Assembly (NCBI GenBank): GCA_963725415.1
Contig: CAVRZY010000106.1
Span: 9,220 to 73,219 of the forward strand
Source of the DNA: CAVRZY01 sp963725415
Lineage (GTDB): Bacteria > Acidobacteriota > Terriglobia > Bryobacterales > Bryobacteraceae
DNA: 64,000 bases
Reading direction: 5' to 3'
The position numbers and the translations under genes were made by a program. The notes beneath the pieces were generated by a model. That model saw only the letters and a program-made list of their open reading frames with translations. It was not told the DNA's origin and ran no database searches. Below are positions 1-8,639 of the stretch, in pieces; position 1 is the first letter of the stretch; each line of letters begins with the position of its first letter.

Positions 1-1342
1 CGAATATGCTGAGGCACAGAGCAAAGTACCAGTCTTGTTTGGCAAGCTTGAAGATGCTTATCAGTCGACCGAGAAACAGGTCAAGGATGCTCTTGATCGC
101 AATGATGCCGGTCGTTCCGCGGCTTCGTCCCGGACGACGACAATCGTATTGATACTGGTCATCTTCTCTCTACTTGCGGGAGGAATTATCTCCTTTGTAA
201 TCGCCCGTGCTGTCGCTCTACCGATAGGGCGATCGCCAAGGTTGCCGATGATGTCTCCGTGGGTGACATTCAGCAGACATCGAATTCACTCGAAGGACGA
301 AATCGGCATGCTGGCGGATTCATTCCGTCGGTTGATTGACTATATGAAATCACTCCGCGGCGCGGCCGAGCGGATCGCAGCAAATGATCTGACCGTACAG
401 GTGGACGCCAAAGTCCGAGAAAGACGTTCTCGGCAACGCCTTCAAGACGATGACAACCAATCTGACGACGATGATTCGCCAATTGACCGACAACTCGACA
501 CAGTTGGTCAGCGCGGCCACCGAGATCGCGTCCTCCTCGGAGCAAATGGCGCGCGGTTCGCAGGAACAGACCGGCCAGACCGCTCAGGTATCGAGTGCGG
601 TCGAAGAGATGACGGCAACGATCGTCGAGTCGTCGAAGAACGCCGGTGAAGCGGCCGGCCAGGCCAAAGAAGCGGCCGATGCCGCCCGCGCGGGCAATCA
701 GGTGGTCAGCTCAGACGATCGAAGGGATGAACCGGATCGCCCAGGTGGTTCAGGAATCGGCCAAGACGATTCAGGAGCTGGCGAAGTCGTCCGACCAGAT
801 CGGCGAAATCATCGGCGTGATCGACGACATCGCCGACCAGACCAACCTGCTGGCGCTGAACGCGGCGATTGAAGCGGCGCGTGCCGGCGAGCAGGGACGC
901 GGTTTTGCGGTGGTGGCGGATGAAGTCCGCAAACTGGCGGAACGTACGACCAAGGCGACCAAAGAGATCACCGACATGATCAAAGGTATCCAGAACGATA
1001 CCAAGGGTGCGGTCGCCTGAATGGAGCAGGGGATCAACGAAGTCCAGCAGGGTCGCGAGTTGGCGGACAAGGCGGGCGAGAGCCTGACGGCGATCGCCAC
1101 GTTACTCGCAGAAGGTGATGGACATGATCCAGCAGATTGCGACGGCGGCGGAGGAGCAGTCGGCGGCATCCGAGCAGATTGCGCGCAGTGTTGAGGGGAT
1201 CGCGCGGGTGACGAAAGAGAACGCGACGGGTGTGGAGCAGTCGGCGGCGGCGGCGGAGCAGTTGAACCGTCAGGCGGAAGGGATGCGGAAGATGGTCAGT
1301 AGATTCAAGACTAGCCGGTGGCAGATAGCTGGTAATCTCTGA
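1..1342 (+). pseudogene. Methyl-accepting chemotaxis protein, 5'-partial and frameshifted
   Basis: Chemoreceptor that would signal to CheA through CheW. The reading frame is open at the left edge, so the N-terminus is missing. A membrane helix is encoded at about 140-215, followed by a HAMP-like segment and the cytoplasmic signalling hairpin; the highly conserved tip (DQTNLLALNAAIEAARAGE) lies near 835-890. The coding potential is intact only if frames are switched near 228, 291, 415, 708 and 1105, and a TGA at 1018-1020 interrupts the hairpin where a Ser codon would be expected. It ends at 1342, about 390 bp before cheW on the same strand. It is either a decayed gene or a poorly polished contig end; the intact cheW next door makes sequencing error plausible. 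Confidence 0.85.
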
Positions 1343-1729
1343 CGGTCGGCAAAGAATGATCATCAGCGTTTACATGAGATAATCTGCACAATCGGTGATC
1401 AGCGGCAAGACTGCACACGATTCATGGAAGATCGGTGAGATTCGAAACATTGTCGCTTCGGCAAGTGGTACTATTCCGATCGAGGGTAAGGCGTATTCTC
1501 ATATGCATGAATTTGCCGCTATCGAAGAACCTCATAAGCAGAGTTCACGATTTTGGCAACGACGCCGTAAAAGCCTTCACGGCCGGTGACAAGCGTCAGT
1601 CGGCCCAGAAACTGCTTGAGCCAGGCCGATGTCGGCCTCTCACGAGGTGATCGCGGCACATTGAGACAGTCTCGACCGAGCGTTGTCAATGGCGGGTCAT
1701 GTCTAACCGCGTAAAGGAAGTAATGACCG
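1343..1729 (+). other. Spacer with a short helical-protein remnant
   Basis: No complete gene is seen between the chemoreceptor and cheW. A frame from about 1504 encodes a short helix-like stretch (HDFGNDAVKAFTAGDK), then is lost. Shifting frame recovers a plausible continuation ending with a stop just before 1720. This could be the tail of a small four-helix chemotaxis sensor, but the match is weak. An AAGGAAG ribosome binding site for cheW lies just upstream of 1730. Confidence 0.3.
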
Positions 1730-2227
1730 ATGACAACTGAAAAGACGATAAATGTCACTGGTCGGCGAAGCAAGCGGAAGAGATTCTTGCAACTGGTGAG
1801 CTTCAACATCGGCACGGAAGAGTTTGGCATCGATATCCTGAAGGTTCAGGAGATCAACCGGATGGTTGATATCACGCGGGTACCGCGGGCGCCGGAGTTT
1901 GTGGAGGGGATCATTAACTTGCGCGGCAAGGTGATTCCGATCATCGATATCCGCAAGCGCTTCAATATGGAGCTGGCGGAGCAGGACAAGAACACGCGGA
2001 TCGTGGTGGTGGACATTGCCGGTCAGATTATGGGGATGGTGGTTGACAGTGTGAGTGAGGTGTTACGGATTCCGGCTTCGACAATTGAACCGACACCGGA
2101 AGTGGTGACTTCGATCGACTCGGATTATATCCGCGGCGTCGCCAAGCTGGAGGATCGACTGTTGATCTATCTCGATCTGTCGAAAATACTTTCGGGCGAA
2201 GAACGCAGAACTCTCGCCCAGATATAG
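1730..2227 (+). CDS. cheW: Chemotaxis coupling protein CheW
   Basis: A 165-residue CheW-like protein, the usual size for the SH3-like scaffold that links chemoreceptors to the kinase CheA in the cytoplasm. Typical CheW features are a start of the domain with FLQLVSFNIGTEEFGIDI, the VPRAPEFVEGIINLRGKVIP core near residues 53-73, and a closing segment YIRGVAKLEDRLLIYLDLSK. The ATG at 1730 is preceded by AAGGAAG. An earlier ATG at 1723 is out of frame. The gene is intact, in contrast to the broken chemoreceptor upstream, and a strong terminator follows directly. Confidence 0.93.
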   Translation: MTTEKTINVTGRRSKRKRFLQLVSFNIGTEEFGIDILKVQEINRMVDITRVPRAPEFVEGIINLRGKVIPIIDIRKRFNMELAEQDKNTRIVVVDIAGQIMGMVVDSVSEVLRIPASTIEPTPEVVTSIDSDYIRGVAKLEDRLLIYLDLSKILSGEERRTLAQI

Positions 2228-2242
2228 AGAGCATCAAACGCA

Positions 2243-2269
2243 GGGGCACGGAATTTCCGTGCCCCTTTT
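2243..2269 (+). terminator. Rho-independent terminator after cheW
   Basis: Perfect inverted repeat with arms GGGGCACGGAA (2243-2253) and TTCCGTGCCCC (2255-2265), followed by TTTT. It starts 16 bp after the cheW stop and fits a factor-independent terminator. Confidence 0.85.
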
Positions 2270-2285
2270 CCCTTGCTTTTATTTA

Positions 2286-2624
2286 TCACAGGCAATCCGT
2301 GCGCCAATGCGCGAGAGCATGTCTCTTTTCTACCCAAGCAGTTGTGTCTGAAAATTGGTAAACATAGCATGCCCTTGGGAAGAAGTGGCGCAACTCGCGA
2401 TAGTTGACATCAAGCAAATTGTCCTCGGGAATGAAGAAGCGCTCCAGGTGTCCCTGCAGCATTGCCTTGAAGTCCGCCTCGTTCTCGGCGCGATCGGCAG
2501 ATAATTCGAATACCGGGCAGGGGAAATCGCTGCCGTAGAGCAGAGTCTCAGGCGCCAGTTTCGCGATGTCGTCGAAGTACTTCCGGCGTGTCGGCGTGCA
2601 GACCGCGGAAACGTCGGCGAAACA
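2286..2624 (-). pseudogene. Amidohydrolase C-terminal fragment
   Basis: On the minus strand a frame encodes about 113 residues that read as the end of a TIM-barrel amidohydrolase (Amidohydro_2 type). It contains the YGSDFP motif, whose Asp is a metal ligand in that superfamily, then a C-terminal helical tail ending at a TGA at 2286-2288. There is no start codon or N-terminal barrel. The frame runs backwards straight into the beta-propeller gene at about 2,620-2,650. The fragment is therefore cut at the same point as its neighbour, which suggests a join between two originally separate sequences. Confidence 0.7.
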
Positions 2625-3438
2625 GCGCCCCCAACCCGGAGGGGGCTAAGCCGACAGCGATCTCGCGCACGGCGAGGGATTGCGCGTCAATCACGCTGAG
2701 AGTGCCGGAAGTGGAGGCGCCGGTGACGGGATCGGTGACCACCTGCGAACCGCTGGAAGGCGCCAGCGTATCCCCGGGCGCGGGGCGGCGCCCGCCGCGA
2801 TTGGTGACGAAGATCTTGCCGTGCTTGTGCGATACCACGACCCCGAAGGGGGCCATGCCGGCCGCGATTTCGCGCGTGAGCCGCCGCGAGGACGCATCGA
2901 TGACGGCGAGCGAATTGTTGCGGCTGAAGGCCACGTAGGCGGTGTAGCCGTCCTTCGAAAAAGCGAGGCCGGCGGGCACCGGATGGCCAGGCAGGTCCAT
3001 GCGTGTGGTTCTGAGCGGCATGCCACGGTCGGAGAGTTCGGCAACCAGGATGTTGTCGGGCCCATTGCGGGCGGTCTCGCCGGTCCAGAGCTCCCGATCG
3101 CCGGGGCGGAAGGCCACGCCGGTGTAAGAGGTGGAGCGCGAGCGGATCTCGGCCAACTGGACGCCGGTCGAGCCATCCATGAGCAGGATGCCGCGCCAGT
3201 TCAGAACTGCGAGCAGGCGCTTCTGGGAGTCAAACGCGAGGTCCACAGGCCGGCCGGGGATGAGGGCCTGCTCACCCCAGGGGCGGAGCAACTGGTTGGT
3301 GGGAAGCAGGTAGTAGCCAGCGGGCTGTTTGCCGAGGGCGGCGGTGCTCTTCAAGACCGGGAACAGCACGGTCTCCATGGCGATTAGGGCTGCGGTGAGG
3401 ATTATGAAAGAAAGGATGAGTAGCTTTCGGGTAGTCAC
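2625..3438 (-). pseudogene. Exported YVTN-type beta-propeller protein, 3'-truncated
   Basis: Starts with MTTRKLLILSFIILTAAL, a membrane-anchoring signal segment, then several beta-propeller blades of the YVTN/cytochrome-D1 type (for example GMAPFGVVVSHKHGKIFVTN and LSVIDAQSLAVREIAVGLAP). Such proteins act outside the cytoplasmic membrane as binding or scaffolding domains and are usually considerably longer. After the GLAPSGL stretch, where the next blade should begin, homology stops and the sequence becomes the amidohydrolase fragment in another frame. The N-terminal two thirds look normal and Bryobacter-like; the specific function is not known. Confidence 0.7.
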
Positions 3439-3542
3439 ACAAAAAGGCTAATTGATTTGGAGCCGAGACGCAAAGTGGCGCAGACATGACCCGCCGGAGG
3501 AATTGGTTATGCTGGTTGGTCCGGACCAGGACGCAGCACTCT

Positions 3543-4469
3543 ATGACCTCACGCGCCACGAGCCGGTTGTTGCTGTTTTCAGGCGCGTTGCTGTTTTCCA
3601 CGGGAGGGGCGGCGATCAAGGCCACTTCGCTGCTGAACTGGCAGGTGGCCAGCTTTCGCTCGCTGGTGGCCGCGGTGGCGCTGGTGGCTTTCCTGCCGGA
3701 AGCGCGGCGGGGCTGGAACTGGCGAGTGCTGCCGGTGGGGCTGGCCTATGCCTCCACCCTCGTGTTGTTCGTGCTGGCGAACAAGCTGACCACCGCGGCC
3801 AACGCGATTTTTCTGCAATCTACCGCACCCCTGTACCTGTTGCTGCTGGGGCCGTGGCTGCTGGGCGAGCGTATCCGGCGCAGCGATCTGCTGTTCATCA
3901 CCCCCATAGCGCTGGGGATGACGTTGTTCTTCGTGGGAGCGGAGAGTGCTGTGGCTACGGCGCCGGATCCGGCGCGTGGCAACCCGCTGGCGGCGGCGTC
4001 GGGTCTCTGCTACGCGTTCACGCTAGCCGGGTTGCGGTGGCTGGGGAAACACGCGGCAGCCGAGAGTCGAGCGATGGCGGCCGTGGTGGCCGGGAACCTC
4101 ATTGCTGGTGTGGGATGCCTGCCCGTGGCCCTACCGGTGAGAAGCGCCGGAACAGGAGACGTGGCGGTAATCCTTTACCTGGGTGTTTTCCAGATCGGGT
4201 TGGCCTACCTTTGCGTGACGCGGGCCATGCGGCAGGTTCCGGCGTTTGAGGCTTCGATGCTGCTGCTGGCCGAGCCGGCTTTGAACCCGGTCTGGACCTG
4301 GGTGGCGCATGGGGAGCGTCCCAGCCACTGGGCCATTGCCGGAGGGGCACTAATTCTGGCAGCGACCTTCGCTAACACTTGGTGGCAAACCCGGGGTTGC
4401 CGGAGTTCCGATCGAGGTCATGGCTGGGACGAGAAACTCAATAAACCTGATCGCTCAGGCGGACGCTGA
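3543..4469 (+). CDS. EamA-family (DMT) transporter
   Basis: Polytopic membrane protein of about 308 residues with the internal duplication of the EamA/DMT superfamily: two blocks of five hydrophobic helices, with the first-repeat segment ANAIFLQSTAPLYLLLLGP and the second-repeat segment EASMLLLAEPALNPVWTW. The family exports small metabolites or amino acids; the substrate cannot be read from sequence. An upstream ATG at 3486 would add a polar 19-residue leader, so the ATG at 3543, directly before the first helix, is preferred. It is divergent from the beta-propeller gene and convergent with the FG-GAP gene. Confidence 0.85.
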   Translation: MTSRATSRLLLFSGALLFSTGGAAIKATSLLNWQVASFRSLVAAVALVAFLPEARRGWNWRVLPVGLAYASTLVLFVLANKLTTAANAIFLQSTAPLYLLLLGPWLLGERIRRSDLLFITPIALGMTLFFVGAESAVATAPDPARGNPLAAASGLCYAFTLAGLRWLGKHAAAESRAMAAVVAGNLIAGVGCLPVALPVRSAGTGDVAVILYLGVFQIGLAYLCVTRAMRQVPAFEASMLLLAEPALNPVWTWVAHGERPSHWAIAGGALILAATFANTWWQTRGCRSSDRGHGWDEKLNKPDRSGGR

Positions 4470-4567
4470 GGACTCGGATGGTATCGGGCGGTTTGAACTG
4501 AAATCGAAGGTCGGCGCGAGCCTGCGGAGCCAGACAATGCTCTTCACAAGCCGAACCCGCGGATGGT

Positions 4568-6760
4568 TCACTTGGCGTCCAGAAAGGCACGGTCGAAGTA
4601 GTAGAGCAACCCGTCTTCGGCGCCGATGATGAGGTCCAGGCGGCCGTCGCCGTTCCAGTCGGCGACATTGGGGCAGGGGTTGTGGCCGGGGAGCTTGCGG
4701 GGGACCAGCTCGCCGCGGAAGACGAACACGGGGCGCTGCTGGGTGCCGGTGTTCTCGTACCAGGCGGCGCTGTCGGAGTCGGTGATCAAGTCGAGGTCGC
4801 CGTCGCCGTCCCAGTCGGCCAATTCGATCTTGCGGCGGCCGCTCTTGCCAGCCCGCCCGGCGCTCAACAGCAGGGGCTTCCCATTGGCGTCAAGGAAGAT
4901 GCGTTGGGGAGGCTTGAGTTTGAGCCTGCCGTCCTGGCGAAAGCGCTGGTAGAAGGCGAGGTAGCCTTCGTGGTCGAGCATAACCAGGTCGGGCAGGCCG
5001 TCGCGGTTCCAGTCGATGACTTTGGGAGTAGTGCGCCATTGGGTGACCAGTTGCTTGCCTTTCGGGTTCCACCAGTTCCAGGCGGGCTTGGGCGGCACGC
5101 CTTCCCATTCGACTTCTATGCGCTCGGCGGCAGCGAGGGCGGGCCTGGTGCGCGTGCCTGCGTTCCGGTACCAGAGAACTTCGCCCCAGATGCTGTTGAG
5201 GAGGATGTCGGGCTTGCCGTCCAAGTCCCAGTCGGCGACGGAGGGATTGGTGTAGCCCCATTTCTCTTCGACCGGCCCTTGAATGGAGCCGTTGGGGCCG
5301 GCCATGATGCGAATGACTTCGCCGGCGGCGCGCAGGTATCCGCGGTCTTCAAAAGCGGGTGCGGACTTAGTTCCGATGTTTTCGAAGTATTGAAGATAGC
5401 CGGCGGAGTTCCCGCAGATGATATCGAGCTTGCCATCGCCGTTCCAGTCCACGGGCACGGGCCGGCCCAGCGCGCCGCACTTGAGGTAGGGATCGACCTG
5501 CTCGAGGTATTTGGGCGGAGCTAGCTTAGGCACTGCGCCCTTCCCAGCGAGGTTCTCCAGCAGCGCAACCCGGCCGTCTTCCTCGGCGATGATGAGGGAG
5601 GGCCACCCGTCGCCGTACCAGTCCACGACGCGCGGCTGGATCATGCAGAGGTCCATTTTCAGGGGCTTGCCATTGACTTCGAGCAGCTTTCCCGCGGCCA
5701 GCACGGGATGGGTGCGCGTCCCGGTGTTTTCGAACAACGTGACCGTATCGATGAAGTCGCCGCCGATCAGATCCAGTCTTCCACGGCCAAACCAGTCGAT
5801 TGGGTTGGGGGCAGGGCTGCCGCGGAGATCCAGCCTCGTGCCTCCGGCCTTCAGCGGCACGGGTTCGGCATAAACCGGCTGCCGGTTGCTGCCGATGTTG
5901 CGGTAGAAGTAAACGTAACCGTGGATAGGGCCGCGGGTCCACTCTCCTTTTTCGTTGAAGGCGTCGTCCCAGCCGTACTCGCGCCAGTCGCTGACGCCGA
6001 CCAGGAGGTCGATGCGGCCGTCGCCGTCCCAATCCACCGGGTACCACAGATCGTCACGGCCCACGTGATAGTCGCGGTCCAGTTTCACCGGCACAAAACG
6101 GGAGAGGCGATTGCGGCGAACATCGCTGTAGTAGCCGCCACTGGTGACCAGATCGATGGCGCCGTCGCCGTTGAAGTCGGCGGCGACCAGATCCTTCTTG
6201 CCGGGTCCAAGCCACTCGGCGCGGTCAAAGAGCGGCCTGGCGTTGGAGCCGATATTGCGGAACAGGTAGATGCCGTTGGAGGGCCGGTCGGCGCAGCTTA
6301 CGATGAGGTCGATAGCGCCGTCTCCGTCGAAGTCCAACGCGGCGGGATGCGCCCACAGCCCCACTGACAGTTTCCCGCGCACTCCCGCGCGACCGAAGCT
6401 GATCCGTTCGCCAGCGCCGATCATAGCGGGCTCAAGGAGGCGGCGTGTTTCCCCGTTCTTGCCAACGTCGAAGTAGACGTAATAAATTCCGGCGCCAGTG
6501 GAGAGCCAACTGATTCTGGCGGCTGGGACGGTCCACTCAACCTTTGCGGGCAGGATTTCCTTCGATCTCTCCGCGAGGACACGAACGGAATCCGGGTTGA
6601 AATCGGCCGGCAGCTCGGCCGTCAGGAGCACCGGGACGCCGGTGCCTGCGGAGGTATCGAATCGGATGCGATAGTGATTGGCGGTGGGCCATTTGGCCTC
6701 ACCGCGCTTCTCAATTGCGGGCGGTGCGGAGGCAAGGAGCAGAAAGCACAGGAGCAGCAT
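4568..6760 (-). CDS. Secreted FG-GAP/VCBS repeat protein
   Basis: A 730-residue protein with an N-terminal signal peptide (MLLLCFLLLASAPP). About ten calcium-binding VCBS/FG-GAP motifs of the form DxDGDGxxDLxx are spread over the whole length, for example DFDGDGAIDLIV, DWDGDGRIDLLV, DWNGDGKLDIIC and DWNGDGRLDLII at the end. This predicts an integrin-alpha-like beta-propeller outside the cell. No catalytic domain is visible. Such proteins are abundant in Solibacter-like genomes and may bind carbohydrate or other surface ligands; that role is inferred. It lies just downstream of the PLP enzyme gene on the same strand, separated by a palindromic repeat. Confidence 0.85.
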   Translation of the reverse strand: MLLLCFLLLASAPPAIEKRGEAKWPTANHYRIRFDTSAGTGVPVLLTAELPADFNPDSVRVLAERSKEILPAKVEWTVPAARISWLSTGAGIYYVYFDVGKNGETRRLLEPAMIGAGERISFGRAGVRGKLSVGLWAHPAALDFDGDGAIDLIVSCADRPSNGIYLFRNIGSNARPLFDRAEWLGPGKKDLVAADFNGDGAIDLVTSGGYYSDVRRNRLSRFVPVKLDRDYHVGRDDLWYPVDWDGDGRIDLLVGVSDWREYGWDDAFNEKGEWTRGPIHGYVYFYRNIGSNRQPVYAEPVPLKAGGTRLDLRGSPAPNPIDWFGRGRLDLIGGDFIDTVTLFENTGTRTHPVLAAGKLLEVNGKPLKMDLCMIQPRVVDWYGDGWPSLIIAEEDGRVALLENLAGKGAVPKLAPPKYLEQVDPYLKCGALGRPVPVDWNGDGKLDIICGNSAGYLQYFENIGTKSAPAFEDRGYLRAAGEVIRIMAGPNGSIQGPVEEKWGYTNPSVADWDLDGKPDILLNSIWGEVLWYRNAGTRTRPALAAAERIEVEWEGVPPKPAWNWWNPKGKQLVTQWRTTPKVIDWNRDGLPDLVMLDHEGYLAFYQRFRQDGRLKLKPPQRIFLDANGKPLLLSAGRAGKSGRRKIELADWDGDGDLDLITDSDSAAWYENTGTQQRPVFVFRGELVPRKLPGHNPCPNVADWNGDGRLDLIIGAEDGLLYYFDRAFLDAK

Positions 6761-6762
6761 AA

Positions 6763-6867
6763 GTTTCGCGCAAAGACGCGAAGGTCCCGCAAAGTACGCA
6801 AAGTCAAAACAAAAATAAGAGTTCTTCTTTGCGGCCTTTGCGAGAACTTTGCGTCTTGGCGCGAAAC
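6763..6867. repeat. Palindromic GCAAAGACGC-type intergenic repeat
   Basis: Outer arms GTTTCGCGCAAAGACGC (from 6763) and GCGTCTTGGCGCGAAAC (to 6867) are near-perfect inverted copies, with inner CGCAAAG/CTTTGCG repeats. Similar elements recur at 47447-47540 and 55082-55157. It lies between two minus-strand genes. Confidence 0.75.
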
Positions 6868-6871
6868 CCTC

Positions 6872-8509
6872 TCAGACGTTCTTGATGGGGCGGACCAGGC
6901 CGCCGGGCTGGCCGTAGCGGTGGCGCTGGGCGGTCCAGCGGGCCTGGCCGTACTCGTCCAGGCCGACGACGCCTTCCATCTTGTCGCCGTTGACTTTGCC
7001 GATGAACTCGTAGCTGAGCCGGGTGCCTTCGTATCGATGGGAGCTGCGGAAGCGGATCTCGTCACCTTCGACGGCGCCGCGCAGATCCCCGCCCAGGATG
7101 TCGCCGCGGTGCGAACCTACGAGTTCAGATCCTTGCTGCTCGAAGACGAACGCATGGTCAGCGCTGCCCAGGACAAACTGGAGGCGCGCTTCCCACTGGC
7201 CGGCCACGTTGGCGGGCGGGCCGGGGGGCGGCGGGGAGTCGATCTTGGGCGGACGGGAGAGCATGGCGTAGAGGCGCTCGGCCACCACCTTCTCATCGCC
7301 GGGCGTCATCATGTAGGGCATGATGGTGATGGTGCTGGCCATGCTTTGGCGGCGGTTGCCGGAAGCGCCGCCGAGCACGATACGGGGGTCGGTGTCGTAG
7401 AGGAGCTTTTCGACTTCCTGGCCGGTGATGCCTAACCGCGCGCCGTCCCAGGCGATGCGCAAGCGCGGGGAATGGTTGGACAAGCCCTCGGGTTGCAGCA
7501 CTTCGGTGGTGACGCCGTCAACTTTGGTGACCCGGCGGGCGATGTGGTCCAGCCAGGATTCCCAGCGCTTCCACTCGGCCTCGTGATCCCGCTTCACCCA
7601 AGCTTCGACGGCCGCCAGCATACCCATGATCTCTTCCTTGCCGACCTTGAGGGAGCGTCCGAAGGCATGATGCGGGGCGCTGTGGAGCCAGGCGGCCTGA
7701 AGCAGGTCCTTGCGTCCCAGCAGAAGGCCGGCGCACTGTGGCCCGCGGATGCACTTGCCGCCGCTGTAAGCCACCATATCGGCGCCACGCTTGAGGTGAA
7801 CGTTGGGGATAGTGAGATGCTCGGCAGCGGCATCCACTATCACCGGAACACCCTTGCGCCGGGCGATAGTGCAGATCGGCTCCAGGCCGAAAGGGCCGGC
7901 ATCAGCGGGGCCGGCCAGAACCATGACCAGGGCGGTCCGTGGGCTGAAGGCGGCGTCGAATTCCTCGAGGTTGCCGGCCTCCACAATCCGCACCCCGAGC
8001 ATCCGGATGGCGTGGTCGTAGACATTGCGGGAATAGCGCGGCACGAGAACTTCGCTCTTGAGGCCGGCGAGGTAGGGGAGCCGCTGGAGCTTTTCCGGGT
8101 CGGCGCCCGCGATGCAGGCAGAGGTAACGTGGGTCAGGGCGGCCGCGCAACCGGCGGTGACGATACCCCACTCGGCGCCGGTCAGTTCTCCCAGGCGCTT
8201 GCCCACGGCGTCCATCAACTCGTCCAGATGAACGTAGTGGCGCGAGGCCTCGTCCATGGCGCGCTTGACCTCGGGTAAAGTGAGCGAGCCGCTGATAATG
8301 GTGAAGGTGCCTTTGCAGTTGATCAAGGGGCGAACGCCGATGGATTTGTAGATATCGGCCCCGATCTCGAGCCCGGGCGCTGCGGAAGCTGCGCTGGCGC
8401 TGCCGCGAAACAATCCAGTGGCAGCCAGCAGGCCGCCGTTGCGAAACAGTTCGCGCCGGCTCAGCCCGCTGACACGTTTCTCAAGACTTCTCATCAGGTG
8501 GGTCAGCAT
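6872..8509 (-). CDS. Tat-exported SelA-like PLP-dependent enzyme
   Basis: 545 residues. A twin-arginine leader (SRRELFRNGGLLAATGLF, residues 18-35) is followed by a fold-type I PLP enzyme related to selenocysteine synthase SelA and D-glucosaminate/D-cysteine lyase-like proteins. The predicted PLP lysine is K252 in YSGGKCIRGPQ, with the cofactor Asp at about 226 (VIVDAAAE). After about residue 420 an extra C-terminal beta-rich domain follows. The Tat leader implies export after folding with cofactor. The substrate is unknown; true SelA is cytoplasmic and lacks the leader, so this is not the tRNA enzyme. It is divergent from the DUF3604 gene. Confidence 0.8.
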   Translation of the reverse strand: MLTHLMRSLEKRVSGLSRRELFRNGGLLAATGLFRGSASAASAAPGLEIGADIYKSIGVRPLINCKGTFTIISGSLTLPEVKRAMDEASRHYVHLDELMDAVGKRLGELTGAEWGIVTAGCAAALTHVTSACIAGADPEKLQRLPYLAGLKSEVLVPRYSRNVYDHAIRMLGVRIVEAGNLEEFDAAFSPRTALVMVLAGPADAGPFGLEPICTIARRKGVPVIVDAAAEHLTIPNVHLKRGADMVAYSGGKCIRGPQCAGLLLGRKDLLQAAWLHSAPHHAFGRSLKVGKEEIMGMLAAVEAWVKRDHEAEWKRWESWLDHIARRVTKVDGVTTEVLQPEGLSNHSPRLRIAWDGARLGITGQEVEKLLYDTDPRIVLGGASGNRRQSMASTITIMPYMMTPGDEKVVAERLYAMLSRPPKIDSPPPPGPPANVAGQWEARLQFVLGSADHAFVFEQQGSELVGSHRGDILGGDLRGAVEGDEIRFRSSHRYEGTRLSYEFIGKVNGDKMEGVVGLDEYGQARWTAQRHRYGQPGGLVRPIKNV

Positions 8510-8639
8510 GAGTCCCTCCTATGCCTGGACTTCAGTTGGGATCGTGACGATCCCCTTGTTAGAATCCCGGTTCAAGGGGGCGCTCGTCAAGTCCTCCAGA
8601 TGGTTATCCGTAGGCTCTGTCTTGATAGACTGAGGGGCT

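Noticed and set aside
4682..5524. Plus-strand frame opposite the FG-GAP protein
   Set aside because: Its repeats mirror the DNA repeats of the FG-GAP gene on the other strand.
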